Origin: Phellopilus nigrolimitatus
Taxonomy: Eukaryota; Basidiomycota; Agaricomycetes; Hymenochaetales; Hymenochaetaceae
DNA length: 64,000 bases
Assembly: GCA_021029095.1 (NCBI GenBank)
Contig: JAJOHG010000008.1
Coordinates: 1,072,491 to 1,136,490, forward strand
Direction: 5' to 3'
The notes beneath the pieces are model-generated. The model worked only from the letters and a program-made list of their open reading frames with translations. It made no database searches and was not told the DNA's origin. Of the stretch, positions 37,421 through 48,724 are shown piece by piece. The position numbers and the translations under genes are program-made. Within the stretch, counting starts at the first letter, position 1, and every line of letters begins with the position of its first letter.

Positions 37421-38425
37421 ACCTAAATGACCCGGACAGATACGCATAACGGTCGCCGTCCCTTTCTCCACCTTTTTTTGGACCGCCTCTTATTGTGTAA
37501 CTTATACAATCCCCGCGCGCGTCCAGTCCGAAGCTCGATCTACTTCGCTCTCTGAGCTGCTGTTACATTTTCAATCCGTCGCTTTCCATCACATGTTGTT
37601 CTATATGTTTTATCCGATTCACTCCCCTCTTTCGTCACCCGGGTGACGCTTTCCCTTCCTCACATGCGAAATTGTATAGAATACTCACAATGTAAGTATA
37701 TTCGACCTCTCGAGATCCCCATCCCTTTCTGTCAATAGTTGTTCATAATCCCTCCGTTACTTCCCGCGCCTTCTGTACTTAGTTTCATGCGATACTCGAA
37801 GAATGAAAATGAGAATATAGGTTTTTTCTGCATGCATATATTTGATTTGATTGAAAGGGTACGTCTGTAGATACCAATAAACAACTGCAATAAAGGCTCA
37901 GAACATCGCAAGGAGCAAGAGATGGACGTAGCCAATATGCGCAGAAGAACGGAGAAAGAGAATGAATGAAACGAAAAACATATCGACAACCAGGAAAGGA
38001 TTAGAAGGGAGCTAGGGTGGACAAAGAATCAAGTTGAATCAAACGTATGTACGCAGATGATATAGACAAGAAGGTATCAACAGGACAAGCCAGGTCAAAT
38101 CAAATCGAGAACATGGGGACATGAGATTTATTTTACATGCAAGGCTGAACAAAGCCAGCGAGTGGGGGAGGTAGAGGTATCGCACAATGGGAAAAGAGGA
38201 GGGCATGGATAATGCGGGATACACGTGCGTATGTGGACGTTAGATGATGATCTGATAAAAGCGTTGCCAGGACAGACTAAGATGCCTGCTATAGCATACT
38301 TTAAATAAATTTTCGATAATGAGAACGAGAATGATCTAAAAAATCGCGAATTACTTAAGCTAATGCAGCAGGCGGCATATAGAACGATGGACTCACTCTG
38401 GCTAGCCCATGACATCGTGACACGA
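37421..38425. other. Convergent intergenic region
   Basis: About 1 kb between the 3' ends of the ten-module gene (+) and the repeat protein (-). No gene recognised. Confidence 0.6.
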
Positions 38426-39570
38426 CTAACAGAACAATCTCTTCGGGGGCGACACATGCAGTTCGTCGTCATCGTCGCTGTCATTCCATTCGTCATCGGC
38501 ATGAGTTGAAGGTATCGCAGGGATAGGGCGCGCAGCACCCTTGCTTCTGCCGACAGGCGTGGGCGACGAGGGGGCACGTCGCTTATGCGCGTCAGCGAAG
38601 AGGAGTTTAGGAGGACATGCCGGGTCGGGCGAGTAGTCCGGATGGTCTACGGGAAGGAGGGCACGTTCGTGCACCTCAGGAGGAAGATTGTACATAGGGT
38701 TTTCAAACGTTGCGCGCACGCCACGGCTGGAAAACATTTTATGTAAATTCAACGGATTCGTTTCTTCAACGATGATGAAACGTACAAGACATATGTAATG
38801 GTTGGCTTTTCAGAGGTTTCGGTAGGTGTGCGTGGCTCAACTGGTTCGCCAACCACAGACCCAGGTGAGTCGTCTAAGAACGGGTTGTTGGGGGAGTCCC
38901 GCACTGGCGAGGTTTCCTCCCGTTTCTTGCCTTTGGGAGTCCGAGGGAGAGGACGGACCGGCCGCCCTTTAACAACGGTCTTCTGTCTGCGCGATGGGGG
39001 TGGAGAAACGGGAGCTTTACCGCGGAAGTGAACAATAGGTGGAGACTGCGATCGTTCGCGTTCGCGAGTCTCCTCGCGCGTTCCTTCCTCCTTGCGCACT
39101 TCCCCTTTGCGCACTTCCTTCTTGCGCACTTCTTCCTTGCGTACTTCCTTCTTGCGCACTTCCTCCTTGCGCACCTCTCCCTTATCCGAAGGTCCAGCGG
39201 GTTTGGTTGGTCCATCCCAGAACGGGTTGTCAGAGTCCTCTCCGCTCAGCGAGTCCAGCAACGCATCCAGCCTCGAGTCCACCTCCCCCACACGACGTTT
39301 CTTGCGGCCAAATTCCAACCGACGCCCGCTTCCAGTCCCCAAGGAGATGGCCCCGTCGCTGTCTGACTGTTCGGGTTCTGTCCCTCGCTGAGAACCACGT
39401 GAATTCGACCTAGACGGTCGTACATTCCGCTTGCCCTTCCTCTTGACGGTGCGCGGCGGAGTAAGCAGCGAGGCAGTCGAGGCTGAGCGCTTCAGATTGC
39501 GTCTGGGCTGCGGCGGAGGGATGCCACTGTTGTTGACAACGGGAGACGAGTCGAGCACAGCAGGCGCCAT
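38426..39570 (-). CDS. Basic, disordered protein with a five-residue charged repeat
   Basis: Exons in coding order: 38786-39570 and 38426-38726; 361 residues, GTACGT donor and CAG acceptor, phase agrees. The N-terminus has MAPAVLDSSP and PPPQPRRNLKRSAS. RKKRRVGEVDSRLDALLDSL follows, then about seven imperfect copies of EVRK[EKG], and RPVRPLPRTPKGKKRE. The second exon continues as FRGVRATFENPMYNLPPEVHE and ends in an acidic run (DDDDELHV) and PPKRLFC. Two bipartite-like basic clusters suggest nuclear location. NPFWDG and NPFLDD are short repeated motifs. No domain recognised; a chromatin or cell-cycle role (many SP/TP sites) would be a guess. Confidence 0.78.
39089..39185 (+). repeat. 15-bp coding minisatellite
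   Basis: About six imperfect units of cttgcgcacttcctc (period 15) on the plus strand. On the minus strand they encode the EVRK[EKG] repeats of the overlapping gene. The unit is a multiple of three, so copy-number change would not break the frame. Confidence 0.8.
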
Positions 39571-40135
39571 AATGAAGTAGAAGAAAATAAAGAGAATGAG
39601 TGATGAGGACGCTGTAGGTCGAGCTATATGCCGTGTGGAATGGCCTCAGCGTGAGGATGTGGTTGAAGATGAGAGCGGTGGTTACTGTCTGAGATGAAGA
39701 CAAGGCACGCGCGTGCCCGGCCACAATAGGGTTCAACACAGTGTGTCACGGTCGGTCACGTTACTATCGCTTGTACTCAGTCACCTTCCCCCCTGCGTAC
39801 TTCCTTGCTGAAAACCATGCATTTATAATGTAGTATCGTGTATGCCATACTCAAATTGTCCTTGTCTCCCTTCTACTCTGTAGTGACATCCGTAGGCAAC
39901 GATGACAAAAGCATCTCAAGTTGTGGCTCGATTACGGAACAATAGAACTAACTCGGATCGAGCCACGTGCTTAGCCACCATGCTTGAGCAGTAACTGTCA
40001 TGGGTGTCCGGAATTCAAGAAACAACGTCGTACACGGTATCGTACACGGTATCGTACAGAAAAAATACAAGTTATAGTCATACAGTCAACCACGCAGGCC
40101 GTCAAATGATACAGTACTCAGCCGCACATCAGCAT
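39571..40135. other. Intergenic region with a 12-bp tandem repeat
   Basis: No gene. Around 40027-40057 the unit tcgtacacggta is repeated about 2.5 times. Confidence 0.6.
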
Positions 40136-40615
40136 TCATAGTTCCCCTAGCTCCGTGATCTCCACCGCCGTCGCATGAATATCCTCGAGCACAAGCTTCT
40201 CCTCCTCACGCCTGATCGCAAGCTCCGCAGCAAACTCCGCGGCACGCCTTTTCACGCCGAGGCGGCACTTCATCGCGGCCTGGCGCGTCTCCACAGCGCC
40301 GAGCGCGCGCCTGAGATGTTCGATGCGCGTGCATACGCGGATGAGTACCATCACGAGGTAGAGGTACGCGCTTTCAAGGTCCTGGAACATGACAAGCAGC
40401 GAGCGCCGGCGATGCATCTGCTGCATCGACCCGTCGAATGGAATGAAGTAAACGCGTTGGAATTGCATTCTTTTGAAGTGGGCTGTTCAGAAATACTTTT
40501 CGTTGTAAGAGACAGGGTAGACGACTCACTGTAGGAAGTTATGGGTCTGCCACTCGATCTTCTCGCGCATACACATGGGATGCGTATCTTTCACATCTCG
40601 GCCGGAAGGAACCAT
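40136..40615 (-). CDS. Small unrecognised protein (139 residues)
   Basis: Proposed exons in coding order: 40530-40615 and 40136-40469, with donor GTGAGT and acceptor AAAAG. The spliced start reads MVPSGRDVKDTHPMCMREKIEW, then NFLQMQFQRVYFIPFDGSM. The rest is strongly helical: a hydrophobic stretch SAYLYLVMVLIRV, then charged helices ending EDIHATAVEITELGEL. An overlapping plus-strand frame (40175-40534) exists but has no such organisation. I favour the minus strand because of the splice signals and the amphipathic pattern. Function unknown. Confidence 0.45.
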
Positions 40616-41303
40616 TAGGCGAGTAACCATTGGGCAAGGAAAGGCGACCATCTCCGCTGTGCGAATATATGTGGGCCGCGAACGCTGAAAGGCGGTAAAG
40701 GACCAGAAGCGGAGAGGGGAAGAGGAAACTCGGTCCTAAGATTCGAGAACAACGCGCTCGCGTCTTATAATGCGTGAGGTCGGTGGCTTGTGGGTCCAGG
40801 AAGCAGAAACTCGGGGATAGTGTCTTCTGACTTGTGGCTGGAGTGCAATTGCGTTCGTTTTGTAGATTCTCGAGTTCTAAGCGGACTCACGGAAACTTAG
40901 ACCAGTGCGGCCTGTGCACATTAATCTATAGTCCAGGCTATGAAGCTGGTATACAAAGCACATTAATTTCACGAGGACACAGATCATACTTAGACTTAGA
41001 CGGCCTGAACTTGATCGAGGATCCCAAAACACCGATGTGGCTGATGACGACGCGAACACACGTGTTCTTGGAGGAAGATCGCTTTTTGATGGCAAAACAG
41101 ATGTGATGGCAAAACAGATGTCATCGATGTCCATACAATGAAGGTAGATAAAAGAAAGACGACAAAAACACACGAGTGAACATGCAGTAGCGGATACCCC
41201 AGACGCAAGCCAAGAACCAGACAAACAAAAGAGACAGTAACAGCAGAGCAATAAGGTCAGGCAGACACAAAGAGAGGTGTGTGTGACGGCGCGATCGGAG
41301 TGA
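40616..41303. other. Intergenic region
   Basis: No gene recognised; short anonymous frames only. Confidence 0.55.
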
Positions 41304-42235
41304 TTACCAGTACACGTACTCCGCGTTCCTCTTCTCAGATTCTGCGACAGCGATCGTTACGGTGGGAACAGACAGCCTACTAAGTGGACGCGGCAGATAA
41401 GGTGAACCGACGTATTGCACGGGAGACGGGATCCAAGAGTTGCACGCGGAGCGATTCCCACAAGGCTTTGGCCAGAAGCGCGCCTTGGGGAGACAGGCAA
41501 GTGTTGATGCCCGTTGAACGCCAGAAATTGATGTTATTGGAGCCTTAATATTTCGCAATGAATGACTGATCTCGTGTGCCGGACGAGGCTGACAGGAAGC
41601 GGAGACAGCATCGTCGACTCGTTCGGACGACACGGCGTTGTCTTTGCCATTGACGATACTATCCGGGCTCTTTAAGTTATTGGCTTCGAGATCGCTTCGG
41701 AAGTGAGCCGCATCTGGCGGGCGGGGAAATGCGTTGATCACCTCCGTCCATCGGGCCAGGTTCCAGACAGAGCCCGCTTCCTCGTTCACTTCGCCGTTTT
41801 TCAGGCTCGCTTGGGCTTCTTTTCGGCCCCAAAGCGGCCTCTCTTTGATCGTCATGAACGCGATTGACTGGCGGGGCAGGTTGTACAGGTACGAGAGGAC
41901 GCGCGCGAGCGTGGCGCCGTCCACAGGCCGATCTGCTGCTAAAGCTGGCTGCGATTTCTCCAAGTCAGATGCAGCTGTTCTGGCTTTCCCGGGTCCGAGT
42001 CGCCAAGGAACCGTTTCTTTCGAGAACGCGGGCGAGCTGATGCAGACTACGGACTCCAGGCGCTTGAGGCGATTTCCCTTGTGCTTGTATAGAATTGCGA
42101 AGAACGCGACGATGCAGACGATGATGGACAGATCGATAAGGAATAGAAGGGCTGGACGGTGGTGCGAAAATCAGATGGAGCGTCGGCTAATGAGCGGCTG
42201 CACTTACTTTCGCTGTGGATCGAGTCGTTTGGCAT
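41304..42235 (-). CDS. Single-pass membrane protein of unknown function
   Basis: Exons in coding order: 42208-42235 and 41304-42151; 291 residues. The start MPNDSIHSE leads straight into one transmembrane segment at about residues 10-31 (LLFLIDLSIIVCIVAFFAIL), followed by YKHKGNRLKR, whose positive charge suggests the C-terminal part is cytosolic. The remainder is hydrophilic with no recognised domain. It ends in SEKRNAEYVYW. There is no cleavable signal, so it should act as a signal-anchored type III-like protein. The intron (42152-42207, GTAAGT donor) is required to reach the membrane segment in frame. Confidence 0.72.
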
Positions 42236-42656
42236 GATGGCAACGAAAATGCGAGAAGTCGAAAAAGTATGAGGTAGGAAGAACAGGAGCAAGACAGTGG
42301 TAAAGCTAGCACGTCGAGCGAGAGGGGCAGACATTAGGTGTATTATATATGTCATTTTTGCGGCTGGCATTTTCGAGTGGCTGACCGTTACGCAACATTC
42401 AGCAGCTTTGATGGAATAATACACTTCCCGAAACGAAAGAATCAATTTGAGTTGTATAAGCTAAATATACGGCTGGACTCTCACCGTACCATATTAGCTT
42501 AGATCCTACAACAATTGTTCTTGTGGATTGACATTTTGTTACATATTCGGACGAGACTTAGAGCGAACATAACAACCATGTGTGGGGGCATGCAAGCCAA
42601 ATTCTCAAGGCAGAGAACAACTCATAAGGAGACGCACCAATAGGCGTCTAGCATTC
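42236..42656. other. Intergenic region
   Basis: Between the membrane protein and the phosphoesterase, both on the minus strand. No gene seen. Confidence 0.6.
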
Positions 42657-44612
42657 TCACTGATAATTGCTATCAAGAGTCACTTTCGCCCGCGTCTCGC
42701 CGTCTTCCAGTCTGATCCACGTATCGAGCGCCCCCGTCGGGTCCGGGGATGAGAACACTACATTACGCACACCATGGCCCCAGCCGGCGCTCGAGTAACC
42801 TCCGTATCTGTAAAGAGATCGTTCATATATGCGGGGCTGGGAAGTAATAAAGAAAATACATGTACGTACCCGGAATGTTTGTCGAAGCAGAAAATCACGT
42901 CTTTCGTCGGCTCGCGGACACACCATTCGTTTCCGTGGTCTGCAGCACAGGAATCAGGGTATATGCTTGACACGTTCTTGAAGATTGGCGGAATACATAC
43001 CATGCCCCGAGATGACAGCATGCAGGTTCTTGACATTCGCGTTCAACGCGTCCCAGAACGGGTCATCGTTTCCCGCAGAGGATGCCGCGGTCGTAGCTTG
43101 TGTAGACCCTGAACCAAGGAGATCGGCTGGAAGTCGAACAGCGTCTCAATTTACAACTCGGTGCAAGGCAGCTTAGGTATGCACACCGTTCAAGCCAGGG
43201 TCCTGAGTGCTGTTAAGCCCGGGCTGGAGAGCTTGGATAGTGTGTCTGGCCAAAAGTAATAAGGATTTCAAATCAAATGCTATCCCGTAAAAGCCCAAGA
43301 GTCTGTACGTACGGGGGTATGTGGACGAATGCCAGCGCGCCTCTATTCTCCGCTGGACCCCAAGCTGCGTTCATCGCGGCTGATTCGCTTTCGATCCAGC
43401 CGGCGACGGTTGAGTCGACCCAGTCAGGGACCGCCGTGGCCCCAGTTCCCTCTGAGAAACCTCCTTTATAACAGAAATTGCGACGTATGAGTGGATCTAC
43501 CTAGGTATAAAACTGCGATACTACAGTCAACTCACCCCGAGAATCGAAAAACCATAGGATCAAGGATGGTGCGGAATCTAGAGAACGTAAATCAACGCGT
43601 ATAAACTAACGTTGTCCCAATTATTGGCAAGTTCAGTACTGACCTGACTCTTTCGTGTAAACCTTTATGTCTGAGCGTGTCAGGAGCTACAAGGCTTTTG
43701 CATGCTAATGTATTATGCTAGTGACTCACGGGCACCCAGTATGTCCCAGGACCCTCCTCTCCTCCGATGCCAGGTGGTGCGACCCGCGTGTAGCTCCGCG
43801 GGGCGACCAAAAGCTCACGCTTGATCTCTTCGAGGTGCGTAATATTCGCTTCGTTGTCATGATTCTGAGATGCTCGCATGTTAGACTGGCATATACGAAG
43901 TATGGCGGCTGAACGAACGCACCCCGTAAGTTGACGAGAACTTCACTTGCGCCTCGTTGATCGGGACCATAATTTCGTCGATGAGCTTCGTCGAGTTCTC
44001 TCTGAACGTGTCTGGGAGATCGATCTCAGACACTAATAATGCTAAGAGTAATGGAGAGTTGAGCTCACTCTCCCCTGTTATGAGGTCGCCATTCAACACG
44101 CTTCGCACCAATGACTTTCAGTAAGCATTGGACGCGTAGCAGTACCAGTTAAGCTTACACATAATCCGGCTTCTCGTCGGCGAGGACTGTGCGCATAAGC
44201 CGGGTGCTGTTTACATCCTGCTCGGGGCCCCAGGCATCCCATGGGTTCTCGCCGAAGTGCAGGTCAGAGAAGACGGTCTGCTTGTCGACGCTCTCAATGA
44301 GTTCGAGGAAGAGCGCCGCGAGAAAAAACGCACGATCTTGAATGTCCCGTTTGAATTGAACGTGACGCGAGGCTTGTCGGGGTACGGGTCGGGCACATCT
44401 GCGCTGCTCGCCGTCGCCGCTCGCTCTGCGGGACGCGGCACGTCCAAATAACGTAAGCTTACCGAATCCAGGATACATGTGGCTGACAGTGATTACTCAC
44501 CGATGGCAAGCGCAACAGGCTCGCGAGGCGCAGCTGCAGGGAGAGCACCGACGGCTGGGACCGCGTATCTTGTCGCAAATGCCAGCAAGACTGATGAAGC
44601 TAGCAAGAGCAT
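42657..44612 (-). CDS. Secreted calcineurin-like metallophosphoesterase
   Basis: Binuclear-metal phosphatase of the purple acid phosphatase/Dcr2-like group. Thirteen exons in coding order: 44501-44612, 44334-44425, 44159-44277, 44069-44100, 43923-44011, 43730-43864, 43644-43686, 43536-43577, 43313-43463, 43187-43245, 43001-43108, 42870-42939, 42657-42807; 400 residues, every junction in phase. A signal peptide (MLLLASSVLLAFATRYAV) starts the protein. The metal-site motifs appear in order: VFSDLHFGENPWD (D-x-H), VVLNGDLITGEN (G-D), STYGNHDNEAN (G-N-H-D) and ISGHDHGNEWC (G-H-x-H). ALAFVHIPPH supplies the other conserved His. The C-terminus GYGGYSSAGWGHGVRNV is typical of the group. Several exons are under 60 nt. 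It is probably extracellular or vacuolar; the substrate is not predictable. Confidence 0.93.
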
Positions 44613-45586
44613 TTCGATGCGAGTGCCAGGTCGGAAAGGAGCCAATTTACAGCTTCGTCTTTGCTAGTACATTCCTATTTTTATTCATGGTCGCTTTAAC
44701 GCACGTTTGCACGTTTCTGTCGTAGACTCGAATTATGTCAGGAATATCTGATATCCACGAACCTCCGCATGGCGCGAAGCAATTGGAAGGTGTTCTATCC
44801 AAGGCTCTACAGTAATCTGGCCTAAGTCGGTCCAAGCCCTGGCGTCCCTGAAAGCTCGAGTCCGATAGAAGTTCAAGTTACTGTATGCTTAAAAATCCTC
44901 ATTCAACATTCGTTTAATGTTTCATGATTGTCGGCATGGTCTAGAGCGTGACGACTGTATCTGAAATATGTTCAGAACCCCTCAAGTGCTGAAGCACGAG
45001 CTCAGCATCCATTCCAGGAAGTGCCAGAACAACACTGCGTGTCGAATACAGTGATAATCGCACCACTGATACTTGTGTACCCACCCCTGTATTTGATATC
45101 TGCTGCGTCAGGACACAGAAATTTCTACTTTGAAGCAGAAGCTCTAGTGCCGGGACTTTTGGAAATTTAGAAGGCATGCTACATCTAATCTTGTAAGTGA
45201 ACGTGCCTTTACGAGTAAATATGCATTGTAAACCGGGAGGCTGGAAGACCCGTAAGTTGATAATAAAAGGCCGTCTGATACGACTTTTATTTTTAATTTT
45301 TAATTTTTAATATTTTCAATTATACGCTGCAGCTCCTCCGGCTACCTCCCACTCCTATCCGTCTAAAAGTGATCACATGGCAACATGTCTTCGAGTCCAG
45401 ACGCTGCGCCACCCCACACCGACACCCCAATACCGGATTCGTCAATCTGACCCCATCTGATCATATCGATTCCGAACTCCGATTGAGATCATCGCCGAAC
45501 ACAGTAGCTGGGGTGGCAGAATAAATATCGAAGGTGCGTTCCTCCAACCTTTCCTTCCTACCCTCACCATCGTCTCTGAAATCATC
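44613..45586. other. Intergenic region with an AT-rich run
   Basis: Divergent promoters of the phosphoesterase (-) and cyclophilin (+). The motif ttttaattttta recurs at about 45284-45318. No gene seen. Confidence 0.6.
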
Positions 45587-46366
45587 ATGTCGAACGTCTA
45601 CGTGTGTACTCCTTCCAGCATTTTTTTCCCCTGCGTGTCGCGTAGATTCGGTCGTTTGGAGCGTGTGGTTGACTGACGCATATATCCTGTTGTTTTCTTG
45701 CAGTTTGACATTGCGATCAACAGCCAGCCCGCGGGGCGCATCACCTTCAAGCTCTTCGACGACGTCGTGCCGAAGACGGCGAAGAACTTCCGCGAGCTCG
45801 CGACTGGCGAGCACGGCTTCGGCTACGCGGGCTCGGGCTTCCACCGTATCATCCCGCAGTTCATGCTTCAGGGCGGAGACTTCACCCGTCACAACGGCAC
45901 GGGCGGCAAGTCGATCTACGGCGAGAAGTTCGCTGGTGCGTTGCGATCCCCTTTTTCCTCTTTTAAAAACTTGTGCACGCAATTCTGACGATGGTGATCG
46001 CGATGACGCAGACGAGAACTTCAAGCTCACGCACGACCGCCCCTACCTCCTCTCGATGGCGAACGCCGGCGCGAACACGAACGGCTCGCAGTTCTTCGTG
46101 ACCACCGTCGTCACCTCTTGGCTCGATGGCAAGCACGTCGTTTTCGGTGCGTCGATTTTCTCTTCCCGCTCTTAGATGGCGTAGAGATTGTCATCGATTG
46201 CCATCTAATCGCGTGTTACGTAATGGGATCAACCCAGACTGATTCCGATCTGCCTACAGGTGAGGTCGTCGACGGTCAGAATCTTGTTAAGCAGATCGAG
46301 TCGCTCGGCTCGCAGTCTGGTCAGCCCAAGACAAAGGTCACCATCGCCGCCTCTGGCACCGTCTAA
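45587..46366 (+). CDS. CPR1: Cyclophilin A-type peptidyl-prolyl isomerase
   Basis: Cytosolic peptidyl-prolyl cis-trans isomerase and presumptive cyclosporin target. Exons: 45587-45601 (15 nt), 45704-45935, 46012-46146, 46260-46366; 162 residues, the usual single-domain length. It starts MSNVYFDIAI. Active-site residues are visible: the Arg in [16 protein letters not shown], Gln and Phe of the same motif, [14 protein letters not shown], and the cyclosporin-contact Trp in [12 protein letters not shown]. The C-terminus is [10 protein letters not shown]. No signal peptide or C-terminal extension. All four exons join in phase. Confidence 0.97.
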
Positions 46367-47497
46367 ATGCATTCATTATATGTAAATTTTATCGGGATCC
46401 GACTTGCAAGGAGGAAACGTGATGACGGAAGAAAATAATCGATTGTGTATTATTTAGGAAAAGTACGCTTGCTGCGTTTGCGTTTGCGTTTGCGAATGTA
46501 GGACTGGATGTTTCGTTGTCTTCTAGACTGCGTATTGCTCGATGCGCTCCGAAGCCTTCATGAGTAATAGGCGGCTGTCCGAAATTGACTTGGCCTTTCG
46601 CTTCAGTCAGGTGGTTAGTATTCAATATACGAAGTTGGAGGGCAGTGTGTTTCAGCTCCACCAACGCTCCATGGTATCACCGCCTATGCAAAGTATAGGT
46701 ATAAGCATCAGAGAAGATGTATCGGATGCCTTCTGCTGTACTCGTCCCGTCAATTCTTTGGACAGATGGCCAAACAACCGGTCCGCTCAGGCGTGCACCA
46801 AGATCGCGCAACGAGCACGGAATACACAGCAAGTTGGCAGGACGGATGAAAGAAAGTAGAAACTGCATAAAATGAAATACCCTGTCAAAGACCGAGTGAG
46901 TTACCGTGACCGCTTCCAGGGCAGCTTTTTTCCTATATTGACTAAAATCATTACCACTAGTAGTTTGTAGTCCCTTGAAGCGGTTGAAGCAGCCTCATGC
47001 TACTTGTGGCTGATCCCTGAATCTCAGCGGCTCAGCAATTGCCATCGACGCGGCGTATCCGGCATCTGCAGCATCGATGTTCCGTGAACTCGTTCATGCC
47101 CTGGAAACCATCTTTAGGAGTTTCTCTTTGTTTCTTTTTACCCCGGAACTATCGACCGAGACAAAGCGACCTGCAGGTGCGGCTTTGTGATTGTGTGTCC
47201 GTTGCCAAAGGCGGTAGGTGTTGTATCCAGGTTCCGATGGATTTTGTGGCTGGCAGCCACAATGTGAATCTGCCAAGCGAGCGGATTGCTCTAGATCGCC
47301 TTTCAACGTGTACTGTGGCTTGAATTCATTTTCGGTTGGTTCCGTCATGTTATGCCTGTCAGCGTATATAAGCTGCGTTGCCTGCACCAGTGCACACCAT
47401 CGGCCAAGCGCCTTCCACGTCTTCACGAACACTCTCTTTCTCGCTCTCGCCGTCGTCCCCAAGCCACGCCTCTCGCCAGACCCCACCGGCCACCGCC
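46367..47497. other. Intergenic region
   Basis: About 1.1 kb with no recognised gene. A few anonymous frames up to about 130 codons on either strand lack family resemblance. Confidence 0.55.
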
Positions 47498-47882
47498 ATG
47501 CTCGACAAGCTCTTCATCTGGTCCGCCAAGGCAAAGGAGGCGCGGCGCGCGGAACAGCTGCGCAAGCAGGTCGCCGGCGACGCGGCAGTCGCGGCGTACT
47601 GTGCGCGGCTGTACGCGGAGGGCTTCGAGCCCGAGGACGACCAGGAGGACCCGATCGACACGTTCTTCGGCCTCACGCTCACGCGCGAGGAGCGCCGCGC
47701 GCGCCGCCTCGCGCGCGAGGCGAACGAGAAGGCCTGCCCCTCGCATTCGCGAGGTGAAGGGCGTGTGGTTGACTGGGCTCGAGGGCCTCGGTAAGGCTGC
47801 GCGCGGAGTCGTCGGCTCCGTCGTCGCTGTCCTCGAGCGTGTCGACTACGTCGTCGTCCACGTCGTCTGCGCCCTCGCCTGA
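47498..47882 (+). CDS. Small charged protein, C-terminal frame uncertain
   Basis: The ATG at 47498 opens a single-exon frame: MLDKLFIWSAKAKEARRAEQ, AAYCARLYAEGFEPEDD, DTFFGLTLTREERRARRLAREANEKA. Read directly it stops at 47794 after 98 residues with an unremarkable tail. One base out of frame, from about 47745, runs IREVKGVWLTGLEGLGKAARG and then VVAVLERVDYVVVHVV, stopping at 47882. That tail looks more protein-like (amphipathic and hydrophobic). Either the short form is real or a one-base change in the run after GCCTGCCCC broke the frame. Codon use is GC-rich, as in neighbouring genes. No family recognised. Confidence 0.55.
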
Positions 47883-48724
47883 GCGCAAGGCTGCTCACCG
47901 GGCCCGGGCGTAAGAGAAGGCGTGAGAGGCGTACGGCGTACGTTTTTCTTGTTCTATGTGTCTGCTCCCCGCCCTCAGACTTATTTGCTTCTCCCCCCTT
48001 CCCAGCTTCCATCCACGCTCTTTATCGCGTTTCCGCTGCGCTGTGCGCAGCGTTTATTCTCATACTCTGGTTCTGGCCACGAGCTTATTATGGACACTCT
48101 CGATACCTCGCATCGGTAGATTTATAATTTAATTTCCTCCTTTTCTTACAGCGGTGACCGTGGCTTGGAGCCTCGGCCGCATATTTTTCCTTCTTTCTCT
48201 TTGTTTCATGGACTGAGTCACACTGCAAATTCTTCATTTTTTTCCCCATCCTTCCTCGAGCTTGAATACGTGCAATTATCTTACCCGTCTTCCTCTCCCT
48301 TTCTCTATGATTTCCATCTTCTGGATCTACTATCACCACTCATGCCTCCTATTTCTCTCTCGGACTTATCAAATTTATAATCTCATTGTTACTGCTGGCT
48401 GTAATGGACGTTGTATATAGTGAATCGTCAGCGAATGTGGCTTGTCTGCTTGCGGTGATTACATAAGTCATGGCGTGCACTGCTGCGCACTGCATGCTAC
48501 ACGGCATACATGTATGTACACTGGCATACACCGGCCTTCCTTCGAAATGTCAGATTCAGAACTCATATAAAAACATAGGCGGCACCCCATGATAGGTATC
48601 CCTATACCTCGAGACGCTCTCCGTAAAGTCTGTCTGGCTCCTTGATCACCAACTAGCATAACTACGCTGCGACTTCCCAACTGCTATTAGCCAAGCAACA
48701 TACTCGAACCCCGCGTAGGCAGCG
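47883..48724. other. Intergenic region
   Basis: Pyrimidine-rich in the middle (48190-48370), consistent with promoter sequence of the next gene. No gene seen. Confidence 0.6.
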
